Notes: generated by a model from the letters alone, not told the origin. A stretch of 64,000 nt of DNA from JACTOJ01 sp032335695 (GCF_032335695.1 NZ_JACTOJ010000004.1:186001-250000), one strand, 5' to 3'; shown: positions 32,571 through 41,735, counted from the first letter of the stretch. Made by a program: numbers and translations.

Positions 32571-33899
32571 TTAAACTGTTGCTCCATTTTCGGCATTTAA
32601 TTCAAGTTCTGCATTTTTTTCATTTGTTACCAGCTGGTTTTCAAACATCTTAAAGAAAGGCCAGTATATGATTGCTGCTACTATTAAATTTACAAGCTGT
32701 AGTGCTGCTCCTTGCCAATATCCTCCAGTTGCTATTATTCCTCCAAAGAATACAGGAACTGTGAACGGTGGCTGCATCACTATTTTAGGAACTATGCCGC
32801 TGTAAAAAGCAATATAATTAATGGTTACACCTGCTACTGGAGCCAATATAAATGGTATAAACATTATTGGATTCAAAACTAATGGAGCGCCAAACATTAT
32901 TGGCTCATTTATATTGAATATCGCTGGTATGAGTTCAATTTTTCCAATACTCTTAAGCTGCTTAGATCTAGACATTAAGAACATTATAACCAATGGCCAA
33001 GTTAATCCTGATCCACCTATATGGGTAAACATATGGAAGAAAGGTTCAGTAACAATTCCATGCATTGCAGTTCCTGCATTACGTGCTGCAGTATTCGCTG
33101 CTAATTGCGCTGTCCAGAAAGGATATGCAACCGAAGATACGACATTCATTCCATGTATTCCTAATGACCAAAGAAGCATCATCAAAACTACTTCTAATAC
33201 AGCTGCTGGATAACTGTTAGAAACAGCAACTAAAGGCATAAATATTTCTAGAACCAACTCAGGTAAAGTTATATGATAATTAGCCCAAACAATCCATTCT
33301 ACTGCCCAAGTGAAAGTTATCATTATGAAGAATGGTATCAAGGCGCTAAATGTTCTTACTACATAAGGTGGAACACCCGCAGGCATTTTTATTATCAAGC
33401 CCTTCTTTGTAAAGAATCTCACAACCACTGTAGTTAAAATACCTAGTATTATTGCTACAAACAAGCCTTCTCCACCAAGATAAGTTAAAACATCTCCAAA
33501 TTTTACTTTAGTCACATCAGAAGCAGGAAAACAAGCTATTAAAAAACATACTAGTGAGAGCATTCCGCAAAGAGATTCATCCATGTCCCACCTTGAGGCT
33601 AAGCTGTAGGCTGTACCAAATGCCACTGCCACTGCCATGATTCCAAAGCTTAGATTGAAGGCTATTTCAATGTTTGCCTGAATTGGCGTTATCGCATTAC
33701 TCCAAGCATTTATTATCCCCCAACCCAATGATGTTGGCGGATTTGCTACGATTAAAAATACTGATCCACTTATTATGAGCGGCAAAGCAAAAACGCAAAA
33801 CGCATCACGTATTGATTGAAGGTAAATATTTTGTGCCAATTTTCCTAGGATGGGCATAAGCTTTTCTTCCATCCATTTCATAAATTTGTTTTCATTCAT
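32571..33899 (-). CDS. PTS lactose/cellobiose-family EIIC permease
   Basis: The 442-residue membrane subunit carries the sugar (probably cellobiose or another beta-glucoside) across the membrane. About ten hydrophobic segments are visible, with family blocks FALPLIISGSVFLI, LWSLGIHGMNV, THIGGSGLTWPL and FNINEPIMFGAPLVLNPIM, the last being the conserved NEP motif. No EIIA or EIIB fusion. GGGGGAA precedes the ATG. Sugar identity is not readable; the context favours cello-oligosaccharides. Confidence 0.9.
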   Translation of the reverse strand: MNENKFMKWMEEKLMPILGKLAQNIYLQSIRDAFCVFALPLIISGSVFLIVANPPTSLGWGIINAWSNAITPIQANIEIAFNLSFGIMAVAVAFGTAYSLASRWDMDESLCGMLSLVCFLIACFPASDVTKVKFGDVLTYLGGEGLFVAIILGILTTVVVRFFTKKGLIIKMPAGVPPYVVRTFSALIPFFIMITFTWAVEWIVWANYHITLPELVLEIFMPLVAVSNSYPAAVLEVVLMMLLWSLGIHGMNVVSSVAYPFWTAQLAANTAARNAGTAMHGIVTEPFFHMFTHIGGSGLTWPLVIMFLMSRSKQLKSIGKIELIPAIFNINEPIMFGAPLVLNPIMFIPFILAPVAGVTINYIAFYSGIVPKIVMQPPFTVPVFFGGIIATGGYWQGAALQLVNLIVAAIIYWPFFKMFENQLVTNEKNAELELNAENGATV

Positions 33900-33959
33900 A
33901 TATTATTTTCCCCCTATATAATTTTATTTTAAGATAAGGGATTATGTCCCCTATCCCAA

Positions 33960-34277
33960 TTACAGTTTGCCAGCTTCTTTTGCTAGTTTTATTATCTGAT
34001 CTAGCACTTTTCCTCCATTCATTAACGCAAAGGCCTGCATATCAACTATTTCTACGGGTATATTAAACTTCTCTGCTGCAGTTTGAACCTCTTTTTTAAG
34101 ATGCCTTACCTGAGGCTCCAATAAAGCTACTGAATAGTTCTCTGCTTTCTTTTTGAATTCCCCGGTACCTCCAGCATCTACCACTATATCTAAGTTTCTT
34201 TTTTTTGCCTCATCTGTTACTGCTTTGGCGAGTGAACTGGAAGTTGCTCCCCAGCTGCATAAAATTATTGCTTTCAT
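33960..34277 (-). CDS. PTS lactose/cellobiose-family EIIB component
   Basis: A 105-residue protein with the phosphocysteine at position 7, in IILCSWGATSSSLA. The usual loop CSAGMSTS is changed to CSWGATSS, a mild departure. Its ATG overlaps the stop of the small membrane protein gene by four bases (ATGA), and GGAGG is seven bases upstream, so the two are translationally coupled. Confidence 0.85.
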   Translation of the reverse strand: MKAIILCSWGATSSSLAKAVTDEAKKRNLDIVVDAGGTGEFKKKAENYSVALLEPQVRHLKKEVQTAAEKFNIPVEIVDMQAFALMNGGKVLDQIIKLAKEAGKL

Positions 34278-34546
34278 TTTGAATCCCTCCTCATTTTTTT
34301 ATTTTTCATTTTTCTTACCGACAAGTTTAAATTATATTGATATTGAATTAACATACTTTTAAACCATCTTTGCAAAAAGAACAGAGCTGTCAAAAATACA
34401 ATTGTAAATATTGATAATTCAACGGCAGACTTTAATTTACCTGATAAAATTAGACCTTTTATTTGTATAACCCAAGGAACGCTTAGAAGAATAAAAAATA
34501 ATAAGAATGGAGCCTTGCGATTATATAAATTATTTTTACTTTCCAA
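34274..34546 (-). CDS. Small membrane protein in the PTS operon, unknown
   Basis: A 90-residue protein starting at a TTG with an excellent AAAGGAGGTG six bases ahead. Two hydrophobic segments (about 12-33 and 41-60) are followed by a basic C-terminal tail (VRKMKNKKMRRDSK), suggesting both termini inside. It overlaps the EIIB start by four bases. I do not recognise the family. Its fixed place between regulator and EIIB hints at a role with the transporter, but this is inference. Confidence 0.6.
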   Translation of the reverse strand: MESKNNLYNRKAPFLLFFILLSVPWVIQIKGLILSGKLKSAVELSIFTIVFLTALFFLQRWFKSMLIQYQYNLNLSVRKMKNKKMRRDSK

Positions 34547-34580
34547 TTTTTCACCTCCTTTAATAGTTTCATTTATAAAT

Positions 34581-36677
34581 TTATTTGAAGGTTCTTACTA
34601 TCTGTGAGTAAAGACTTTTTATTAGAGTCTTCTCTATTACCTGTCTGCATTGTTTGGTGCTTTTACTTTCACTAAGCCTGCCTACAAAATCAGCTTGTTC
34701 AATAATTGATGAGGATAAATCACCGATAACCTCCAGGCTTTCCTTATTATTTTCTGGAGCTACCATAAGGAATGCTGTACATACTAACTCATTTTTACCA
34801 ATCAAATTTATCATCATTATTGATTTTCTTAATTTTCCAACAGTAATGATAGGTTCTTGAATATCCTTGCTTACGCAGTGATATATAACAAATTTTTTAT
34901 CTGGAATTATTATTGTCCCCATACCTTCTCTATTTTTAAGTATCCCTTCAATATTTTTAGCTGCCACATAGGATATTATCTGCTTACTTACTTGTTCCTC
35001 TAATAGTGCTTCGATTATTTTTCCAGCACTACCTGCTTCAACTTCTGCTAGAAGCGTATTTTTTATAATTACATTTATTTCATAGCTGTAAGCTTTTATC
35101 TTTTCTGCATTTTCTAATTTTTTTTCTATAGGAATGCCTCTTTCTTCTTTATCCATAGATATTTTTATGTTAAGTTCTTTTTCCAGTTTCGAAATATCAC
35201 TTTCCTCTAGTAATGGATTTATAATAATTACCTTTTTGTCATTTCTTTTAATAGGTACCGTTGATATAATAAAGTCCACAGGAGTTTTATGAATTATTTC
35301 ATCAATTTTAAGTACCGATGACACTCCAACTATATTTATTTCTCTAATTTTTTTCATTCTAGCTGCCAGCATTCTCGAGGTTCCTATTCCACTGGCACAA
35401 ACTAGCAGCACATTGTATGCTTCTCTTTCTTCTTTCATTCTTTCCATAGCTGCTGCAAAATGCATACTTATATAACCCACTTCATCCTCACTTATTTGCG
35501 CATTTAACTTTTGTCTAAGCAAGTTCAAAACTTTATCGCATTTATCAAATATCTCCCCATACTGGCGTTTTATCTCACTTATTAAGGGATTTCTTATTTT
35601 ATATCCTGACTTTAGTCTGTCTATGGAATATAGAAGATGCATGTTTAAATCATTTTTAAGCATAGAATCGTTTTCAAAATTTGTATTAAAAATTCTCGAA
35701 GCCTCATTTACCACTTCTTCTGTTATGGAATATAAATATTTCTCGCTTATTCCTAAGGCATTTTCTCCAAATTTTAATCCTTGAAGGTGAACAGTTATAT
35801 ACCCAAGTTCCTCCTGAGGAATTTTTATATCTATAGCTTTTTCTATGTTTTGGGCTATAGCTTTTGCCACCTGATACTCTTTGGATTTTTTTAAATTCTC
35901 TAAGGTAGGTCCATCAAAACTGATTTTTTCATTGTTTCTAAGCCGTTCTATTGCTAAAGAAAGATGAATTGATAATTCTATATACAATCTGTCATCAAAC
36001 TTATATTCCATGGTTGATTCTATATTATATAAAGATTTTTCTATCATATGAATTGTCTTATAATCTATGATGTTTAGAAGACGATGGTTTATCTCTTCCA
36101 TTTTACTGTTTTGAATTGTAATGCTTTCTTGGCTACCATTTTGTATAAAATCAATCAGCTGTTCTATATTGTAATTTTCATACAGTAAATCAACCAGCGC
36201 ATGCCTAATGTTCTTTTCATCTCCTTCTATGTATACTCCTACTCCTTGTTTGCTGATTAAGCTTAAGTTTTTTCTGTCAAGCCATTCTTTTACTTCTTTT
36301 ATATCGTGACTTATGGTAGAACTAGACACATTAAATTTTCTAGCAAAATATTGAATTTTTATTGGTTCTTTACATTGTAATAACTCTGCTATTATAAAAT
36401 TGTTTCTATTTTTAGCCTCTGCTATTGAAGTAGAATCTTGAATTTTAAATTTAAACTCTAAAATATCATCTTCCTTCCCATTTAAATACATTCCATCAAT
36501 AGTATTAATAATTTTTACTTTGTATTGAGAAATTGCTTTATTGATACTGTCTATCTCTCTGTAAATTGTTCTAGTGCTTACATCATTTACTTGAGCTATT
36601 TTTTTTACGGTAACGTTCTCGTTATTAAGTATTTTTTTTACAATGTCCATTTGTCTTGAACTAAGCTTATCCAACAA
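34581..36677 (-). CDS. PRD-containing PTS-regulated transcription activator, LicR/MtlR type
   Basis: A 698-residue regulator: N-terminal helix-turn-helix (SRQMDIVKKIL...VSTRTIYREID, 7-43), a second HTH (about 105-133), two PRDs with all four phosphorylatable histidines (H238, H297, H347, H406), an EIIB-like domain (C427 in LLVCASGIGTS), and an EIIA-like domain (about 535-690). In the EIIA part the usual IPH phosphorylation motif reads IPD (D593), while another His follows at 600. Such proteins activate the adjacent PTS operon according to substrate and HPr phosphorylation. It is the first gene of that operon, 35 bp ahead of the small membrane protein. Confidence 0.87.
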   Translation of the reverse strand: MLDKLSSRQMDIVKKILNNENVTVKKIAQVNDVSTRTIYREIDSINKAISQYKVKIINTIDGMYLNGKEDDILEFKFKIQDSTSIAEAKNRNNFIIAELLQCKEPIKIQYFARKFNVSSSTISHDIKEVKEWLDRKNLSLISKQGVGVYIEGDEKNIRHALVDLLYENYNIEQLIDFIQNGSQESITIQNSKMEEINHRLLNIIDYKTIHMIEKSLYNIESTMEYKFDDRLYIELSIHLSLAIERLRNNEKISFDGPTLENLKKSKEYQVAKAIAQNIEKAIDIKIPQEELGYITVHLQGLKFGENALGISEKYLYSITEEVVNEASRIFNTNFENDSMLKNDLNMHLLYSIDRLKSGYKIRNPLISEIKRQYGEIFDKCDKVLNLLRQKLNAQISEDEVGYISMHFAAAMERMKEEREAYNVLLVCASGIGTSRMLAARMKKIREINIVGVSSVLKIDEIIHKTPVDFIISTVPIKRNDKKVIIINPLLEESDISKLEKELNIKISMDKEERGIPIEKKLENAEKIKAYSYEINVIIKNTLLAEVEAGSAGKIIEALLEEQVSKQIISYVAAKNIEGILKNREGMGTIIIPDKKFVIYHCVSKDIQEPIITVGKLRKSIMMINLIGKNELVCTAFLMVAPENNKESLEVIGDLSSSIIEQADFVGRLSESKSTKQCRQVIEKTLIKSLYSQIVRTFK

Positions 36678-36807
36678 AAATCACCAACCTAATGTATTGA
36701 GTAACGATTTGCCTTCATAAATATTATATATTTGCCTACATTTACTATGCAAGTAAAACATAAACATATATTGTCTCTTTAGTTTTGACATATTCTCAAT
36801 AATAAAA

Positions 36808-36866
36808 GGCTATGCTTTAAGATGTTGATAGTGCTAAAAATAATATCAACATCTTAAGACATAGCC
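36808..36866. terminator. Long stem-loop, terminator of the GT4/SMR operon
   Basis: 23-bp arms, GGCTATGCTTTAAGATGTTG... with its near-exact complement (two mismatches), 13-base loop. On the minus strand it is followed by CTTTTATT. It resembles stems near 31905 and 59801. Confidence 0.65.
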
Positions 36867-36905
36867 TCTCAAAAAACGAGATTTAAAATTATATAAGAAA
36901 TAAAT

Positions 36906-37244
36906 TTATATTGATATAAATAATGCTCCCAGCATTATGAATATGATTCCTATTATTTTATATTTTGTTATTTTTTCATTTAAAAGAAAATAGGATATTG
37001 TCAGTGTCCATATGTAAGTTATGGAGGTCAGCGGCAATACTACTGTATAAGGCAGAAGCTTCAGCACATATATATTAAGTAAAGCGCTGGTAACATAGAG
37101 CATTCCCCCTATATAGAACCATTTGCTGAACATTACACTGTATATTTTATCCGTAGATGAGGTAGCCAGCTTTAAAGTGTATCCTCCAAAAGCTCCCATA
37201 ATGGTCATGACTAAAATTATAAGATATGCGCTAATGATCGCCAC
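36906..37244 (-). CDS. Four-helix DMT/SMR-type membrane protein, second subunit
   Basis: About 110 residues and four transmembrane helices in the EamA/SMR fold (GAFGGYTLKLA, LLPYTVVLPLTSITYIWTL, IIGIIFIMLGALFI). It pairs with the preceding gene, overlapping it by 14 bases, like ArnE/ArnF flippase subunits. The start is uncertain: the frame can open with GTG at 37244, but the AGGAGGT overlaps that codon, and an in-frame ATT at 37235 lies at ideal spacing and overlaps the upstream TAG. Probably a lipid-linked sugar or small-molecule translocase with its partner. Confidence 0.7.
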   Translation of the reverse strand: MAIISAYLIILVMTIMGAFGGYTLKLATSSTDKIYSVMFSKWFYIGGMLYVTSALLNIYVLKLLPYTVVLPLTSITYIWTLTISYFLLNEKITKYKIIGIIFIMLGALFISI

Positions 37245-37572
37245 CTCCTATGAAAACCACTCCAGTTATTATAAATAGCACCCCTATTACTTTAAAGGCT
37301 CCCACGCTCTCCTGCAAAAAGAAAGAGCCAAATAAAAGAGCAAATACATAGCTTAAGCACATCATGGGATGAAGTACTGAAAAGCTTCCAAATTTGAAGG
37401 CAATTATCATAAGAACAGCTCCTGCGCCATAACATATAAAGCCTAGTCCTAAGAATATGTAATTGTGGGACAGCTTCCAAAACAATTGACCAATAGAGGT
37501 AAGTAAAGATGCAATCAGCATGAATATTATGCCTTTATAGTTTTTTTTCAAAGATTCCAAATAACCCGTCAT
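37231..37572 (-). CDS. Four-helix DMT/SMR-type membrane protein, first subunit
   Basis: A 113-residue integral membrane protein with four helices, blocks IASLLTSIGQLFWKLSH and FGSFSVLHPMMCLSYVFALL, the PMM segment being typical of ArnF/EamA-type half transporters. The start at 37572 has GGAGG six bases upstream; an ATG at 37587 overlaps the GT4 stop as ATGA but has a weaker site. With the next gene it likely forms a heterodimer. Following a glycosyltransferase, export of a glycosylated lipid is the natural inference. Confidence 0.75.
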   Translation of the reverse strand: MTGYLESLKKNYKGIIFMLIASLLTSIGQLFWKLSHNYIFLGLGFICYGAGAVLMIIAFKFGSFSVLHPMMCLSYVFALLFGSFFLQESVGAFKVIGVLFIITGVVFIGGGDH

Positions 37573-37583
37573 ATTTTCCTCCG

Positions 37584-38786
37584 TCATATTTTCATTGTTG
37601 GTACTTTCATTCTTCTTTCCTTGTTCCAGTTATTCTTTTCTATGATTTCTTCGTATTTTTTTAGCACTCTGGAAGATATGGTTTCCCAGCTTTCAAACAC
37701 TGTATTTTGAGCATTTTCTCCAACCTTATAACGGAGCTCTTTTTGGTTAATGATATCAATTATTTTATTACAATAAGAATTTTCTTCTTCCTCCGCAATA
37801 AAACCATTGAAGCCATCTTCTATGCCTTCTGAAGCGTTTGAATCTCTCACTACTAAGGAAGGAGTTCTTACTGCAGCAGCTTCCCTCACTACTATACCAG
37901 AGGTGTCATAAACTGACGGAAATAAGAATAAATCAGCTCTTGCAAATATGGTCTTCAAAAGCTCTCTATCGTGAATGACTCCAAGGAACTTTACACGATC
38001 ATCTAGCTTATATTTCTCCACCAGTTCCTCCATGTCTTTTTTCACAATTCCCTCACCTACAAAAAACATTTTGAAATTTTCACCCTTATCTCTTAAAAGT
38101 CTAAGAGCTTCAATTATTAGCCTGGTATTCTTCTGCCATATATGCTGTCCTACAAATAGCAGCACCCTATCTTCTTCATCTACTTTTAGGTAGTCTGCAC
38201 CTTTTCTTATGTATTCCTTCAGGTTTCCTATGGTATCAAAATCCGCACCATTATGCATTATATTTATAATTCCATTATAGCCATATCTTCTCAAGGTTTC
38301 AGCAGTAGAGTCATTTACTGTCCAAACAGCATCCACTTCATTGTAAAAGCTTATTATCCTTTGGGTCATTAACTTAGCGATACTATCAGATTTTGTAGCT
38401 TCCTTAAAATCGTCGTAGTATTTAGAGTGAAAAGTTGTTATCACTGGTATTCCTCTTTTTCTTGCTATTTTAAGAGCTAATTTACCAGAGGTAAATGGAC
38501 AATGACAATGCACTAAGTCAAAAGGAATAGTGTTTACATCCTTATTAAAATTATAATCTAACTGAGGTATTCCATACCTATAGGGCCTTCTCTTGGGAAG
38601 CGGAACAGAAAAATATCTTAACACCTTAAAATCATTAATATCTTCATAGCCAGGACAGCTTGGTGTAACTACATAACTATCACAGCCCTTTCTGCTAAGC
38701 CAATAGGCATAATTCTTGGTTACATTAGCCACTCCATCCATAACAGGCTCATAAGAATCATTAAATTGTCCTACAGTAAACTTCAT
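37584..38786 (-). CDS. GT4 family glycosyltransferase, diacylglycerol glucosyltransferase-like
   Basis: A 400-residue GT-B enzyme. The acceptor-side start MKFTVGQFNDSYEPVMDGVANVTKNYA and HCHCPFTSGKLALKIA with TTFHSKYYDD match the group that glycosylates diacylglycerol or phosphatidylinositol. The donor side has LFVGQHIWQKNT and the EX7E motif region FPSVYDTSGIVVREAAA. The ribosome site ahead of the ATG is weak; a strong AAAGGAGG lies further upstream at about 38855. First gene of an operon with two SMR-type proteins, so glycolipid synthesis and flipping is proposed, not proved. Confidence 0.8.
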   Translation of the reverse strand: MKFTVGQFNDSYEPVMDGVANVTKNYAYWLSRKGCDSYVVTPSCPGYEDINDFKVLRYFSVPLPKRRPYRYGIPQLDYNFNKDVNTIPFDLVHCHCPFTSGKLALKIARKRGIPVITTFHSKYYDDFKEATKSDSIAKLMTQRIISFYNEVDAVWTVNDSTAETLRRYGYNGIINIMHNGADFDTIGNLKEYIRKGADYLKVDEEDRVLLFVGQHIWQKNTRLIIEALRLLRDKGENFKMFFVGEGIVKKDMEELVEKYKLDDRVKFLGVIHDRELLKTIFARADLFLFPSVYDTSGIVVREAAAVRTPSLVVRDSNASEGIEDGFNGFIAEEEENSYCNKIIDIINQKELRYKVGENAQNTVFESWETISSRVLKKYEEIIEKNNWNKERRMKVPTMKI

Positions 38787-38940
38787 AATATGTCATTGCT
38801 GCTAAAATAAATAATTGACGCTTAAGCCAGCCATATATTTTAAACAGCCTTTCCTCCTTTTAGTTTTATATAACAATTTACAACATGTCATCACCTATAT
38901 TATACAATACTCTCATCAATTGTGGAAATTAAAAAGCTAA

Positions 38941-38997
38941 GGGACGGTTCACAATTATTAGCACTTTCATGCTATGAATTTTTGTGAACCGTCCCCT
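38941..38997. repeat. REP-like palindrome, copy 13 (pair), last in the window
   Basis: GGGACGGTTCACAATTATTAG on the left and GAATTTTTGTGAACCGTCCC on the right. It ends five bases before the flotillin-like gene's stop. No further copy is found in the remaining 25 kb. Confidence 0.88.
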
Positions 38998-39001
38998 GTT
39001 T

Positions 39002-41056
39002 CTACTTCTCTTCTTTACTTATGTCTCTTAATATGTCTTCTCTTATTTTTTCTGCTTCCTTTGAGAACAAATCCATTGGTTTCTCTTCTTGAGTTCTTGC
39101 TGTAAGCTTTTCGCTCATCATAAGCATAACCATGCTCTCGAATATATTAGGCAGCTTGTTTCCTTCTCCCTCTGTGCTTCCTGCATTTATAAGAGTTTTT
39201 GGAACTATGTCAATCTTTCCATCTCTGATAGCATCTGCAAAGTTCTTCATGACGTCTTCAAGTATTTTGAATTGAGGTCCACCGAAGGCATTTACCTGTT
39301 CCCTTGCAGCTATTGCCTTGGAAATACCTACTTTAGCTTCCTTCAAAGCTTCAGCTTCTGCCTGAGCCTTGATTCTGAAGGCTTCTGCCTCTGCCTGCTG
39401 CTTGATTTTATAGGCATCTGCTTCTGAAAGTCTCTGGATTTTTTCTGCATCCTGTCTAGATTTCATAAGATCAGCTTTACCTTGGTTTTCCTGAATTCTA
39501 ATGTTGATATCTGATTCAGTAAGGGAAGTCTGCTGCTTGGCTATAGCTTCTGCTTCCTTAAGCTCCTTTTCCTTCTCTGCGGCGGTCTGCTGAGTAGCAT
39601 AGGTCTCAAGCTGCTCTTTAGCCAGCTGTCTGCTTCTAAGCTGCATCAATATCTGCTCTATATTAGTATCGTTCTTTGAGCTGGTTGGAGTTCCTATAAG
39701 AACTTCCTCTAATTCCAAGCTATAGTGCTCAAATTTAGTTTTCATCTCAGTTGAAGCTTGATTTTGAATTTCATTTCTCTGCTGAATAAGTTCTATCAAG
39801 GTCTTAGTCTGGCCTACATTTTTAAAGTAAGCTGATACCATAGGATCAAGAGTTTGATCTACCAGCATCTTTATATCACCAAATCTCTGTATTACCATTG
39901 GAGCTTTTTTATAATCAATGTGAAAAACCACTGAAAGAGGAAGTGAAGGTTCAAAAGCATCTTTGGTGATAAGATTAACCTCCTTAAGATTTTCATCATA
40001 TTTATGAGCTCCTATCTGGTTGCTTATCCACTTTAATATTACATTGGTAGTAGGCACTTGAAGAATATTACCTGCATAAACATTAAAGGCATATTTTCCT
40101 GGCATCAAAGGTTCCTTCCACACACCTCTATAGCCTTGCTCTACTAATTCACCATGCCTGTAATCTTCTCCTGAAAAATCTTTACCTTTAGCTCCTGTGT
40201 AAGATACAACAACTCCTACAAAACCAACAGGTATAACTGTTTTCTTGATGTATTCTACAGTTGCAAAAAGTCTATTTATGAAATAAGTACCGTCAGCTAA
40301 TACTTGATATTGTCTTCCTCTGTAACCGCCAGCCTTCAAAAATCTTTCAGGATCCTGGAAGTTATTGTGATAATTTTCTGAATCGGCTTCATCTCCCACT
40401 GCTGGACATATGATAGTATCCCTTCCTAAAGATGGACCGTCATGCACTGTAACTATACCTACCATATCGCTTTCACCCTGTATAACTACTGGTTCAAAGC
40501 CTCTTCTTTCAGAAATTTTTCTAGTCATATCCATTATAGTTTGCTGCTCACCCTTGTCTCCCATAGGAAGATAATAGGTTTTATTTTCCGTGATTATTAT
40601 AAATTGAGCAAGGTTAAACGCATAGGTACCTTCACGGATTATTCCTCTCTGCGGTCCCTTTTGTCCACCGCCTTTAATAAAGCCCGTTACATCTTGAAAA
40701 TTGTTACTTTCAGCTATTATTTTACCTAAGGTCTGAGTGGCATCCAAAGGATGTCCATCCCTTGCAAATACATAGGCTATTTTACCTTGAGGAATTGTAA
40801 CTAAGGGTACAGTATGAACCTTGTAAACAAGTGGAGTTAAAAAGTGAATACCTCCTCTTACTACCTCTGGTTGATAACCTGCCTCTCCATTTAAAGCTAT
40901 GATTTGTTCTTTTAGTGATCCTTTGTTTGACCACCATTTCTCTAGAATAGCTACTTTGTCATTGGGAATTATCTTTAATCCTGCTAACCATAGGATTATG
41001 CCTAGTAAAGCAATACCCCCAACCACATAAATTAGTATTAGTTGCCATGTCTCCAT
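39002..41056 (-). CDS. SPFH/flotillin-like membrane scaffold protein
   Basis: A 684-residue protein with one N-terminal transmembrane segment (about 5-28), an SPFH/band 7 region split by a long insert (about 30-420), then a long coiled coil rich in Ala, Glu, Gln and Lys (about 475-590; repeats such as KIKQQAEAEAFRIKAQAEAEA) and a flexible tail. This fits flotillin-like proteins that organise membrane microdomains. It is longer than usual flotillins (450-520). GGGGG lies ahead of the ATG. No NfeD partner is adjacent. Confidence 0.8.
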   Translation of the reverse strand: METWQLILIYVVGGIALLGIILWLAGLKIIPNDKVAILEKWWSNKGSLKEQIIALNGEAGYQPEVVRGGIHFLTPLVYKVHTVPLVTIPQGKIAYVFARDGHPLDATQTLGKIIAESNNFQDVTGFIKGGGQKGPQRGIIREGTYAFNLAQFIIITENKTYYLPMGDKGEQQTIMDMTRKISERRGFEPVVIQGESDMVGIVTVHDGPSLGRDTIICPAVGDEADSENYHNNFQDPERFLKAGGYRGRQYQVLADGTYFINRLFATVEYIKKTVIPVGFVGVVVSYTGAKGKDFSGEDYRHGELVEQGYRGVWKEPLMPGKYAFNVYAGNILQVPTTNVILKWISNQIGAHKYDENLKEVNLITKDAFEPSLPLSVVFHIDYKKAPMVIQRFGDIKMLVDQTLDPMVSAYFKNVGQTKTLIELIQQRNEIQNQASTEMKTKFEHYSLELEEVLIGTPTSSKNDTNIEQILMQLRSRQLAKEQLETYATQQTAAEKEKELKEAEAIAKQQTSLTESDINIRIQENQGKADLMKSRQDAEKIQRLSEADAYKIKQQAEAEAFRIKAQAEAEALKEAKVGISKAIAAREQVNAFGGPQFKILEDVMKNFADAIRDGKIDIVPKTLINAGSTEGEGNKLPNIFESMVMLMMSEKLTARTQEEKPMDLFSKEAEKIREDILRDISKEEK

Positions 41057-41353
41057 TTTAATACCCCCTGAATTAATTAAAACAATATATTGTAAATATT
41101 AATATAATACTCTATAACCAATATATTGAATTTATGAAATAATTATATCAGAGGTTTGTTAATTTTAATAATGTCACTGAAGGCTGTTTTAGGTTCTTTT
41201 AGACTTTGGCATTCTCTTTTTATGATATTTTAACTTCCAATCACATTAAATCATATATTTTTCTCCTTAATACGTTATTTTATAACTTTTAATATTTTAT
41301 GCAATATTCTTTTATAGGTTTATTGCGTTTTTATATAAAAATATTATTTACTT
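41057..41353. other. AT-rich intergenic region
   Basis: It holds the flotillin gene's 5' region. No RNA element or repeat copy was recognised. Confidence 0.35.
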
Positions 41354-41382
41354 GAAAAAATAGAGCCTATATAGACTCTATT
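41354..41382 (-). terminator. Terminator of the crcB pair
   Basis: AATAGAG and CTCTATT arms (41359-41365, 41376-41382), followed on the minus strand by a run of T. Confidence 0.75.
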
Positions 41383-41396
41383 AGCATAAACTTTTT

Positions 41397-41735
41397 CTAT
41401 ATAATGCTTCCCATATAAAAGCCAATTATTCCAATAATCACTGTGGAAAATATATATATTAAAGCATTTTTGAGCTTGCTTCCCTTAAATAATGTGAAGC
41501 CTTCAAACATGAATGTGGAAAAGGTGGTGTAGGCTCCTAAAAAACCATCTGCCAAAAGCAGCATAAGATTATGGCTTATATTTGAAGAGCTGACTATCCC
41601 TAAGAGAAAAGCTCCTGTTATATTTATTATAAAAGTAGCCAAAGGAAACCAGGTTTTACTTTTTATCTGTTTCCCAAGCCAAAATCTTGTTAAACTTCCG
41701 CAGCTTCCTCCAAAAGCTATCATTATGTATCCCAT
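41397..41735 (-). CDS. crcB: CrcB/Fluc fluoride channel, second subunit
   Basis: 112 residues, four short transmembrane helices. GGSCGSLTRFWLG and the core signature GFLGAYTTFSTFMFE are those of Fluc fluoride channels. Split crcB pairs encode heterodimeric channels in Firmicutes. AAAGGAGG precedes the ATG, 25 bp after its partner, and both lie under the fluoride riboswitch. Confidence 0.92.
   Translation of the reverse strand: MGYIMIAFGGSCGSLTRFWLGKQIKSKTWFPLATFIINITGAFLLGIVSSSNISHNLMLLLADGFLGAYTTFSTFMFEGFTLFKGSKLKNALIYIFSTVIIGIIGFYMGSII

Noticed and set aside
38800..38860. Ten-codon frame (MAGLSVNYLF) after AAAGGAGG ahead of the GT4 gene
   Set aside because: The ribosome site is about 18 bases from its ATG, too far; likely chance.
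1001..38997. The repeats as a CRISPR array
   Set aside because: Copies are kilobases apart, palindromic, lie at gene ends, have no regular spacers and no cas genes are present.
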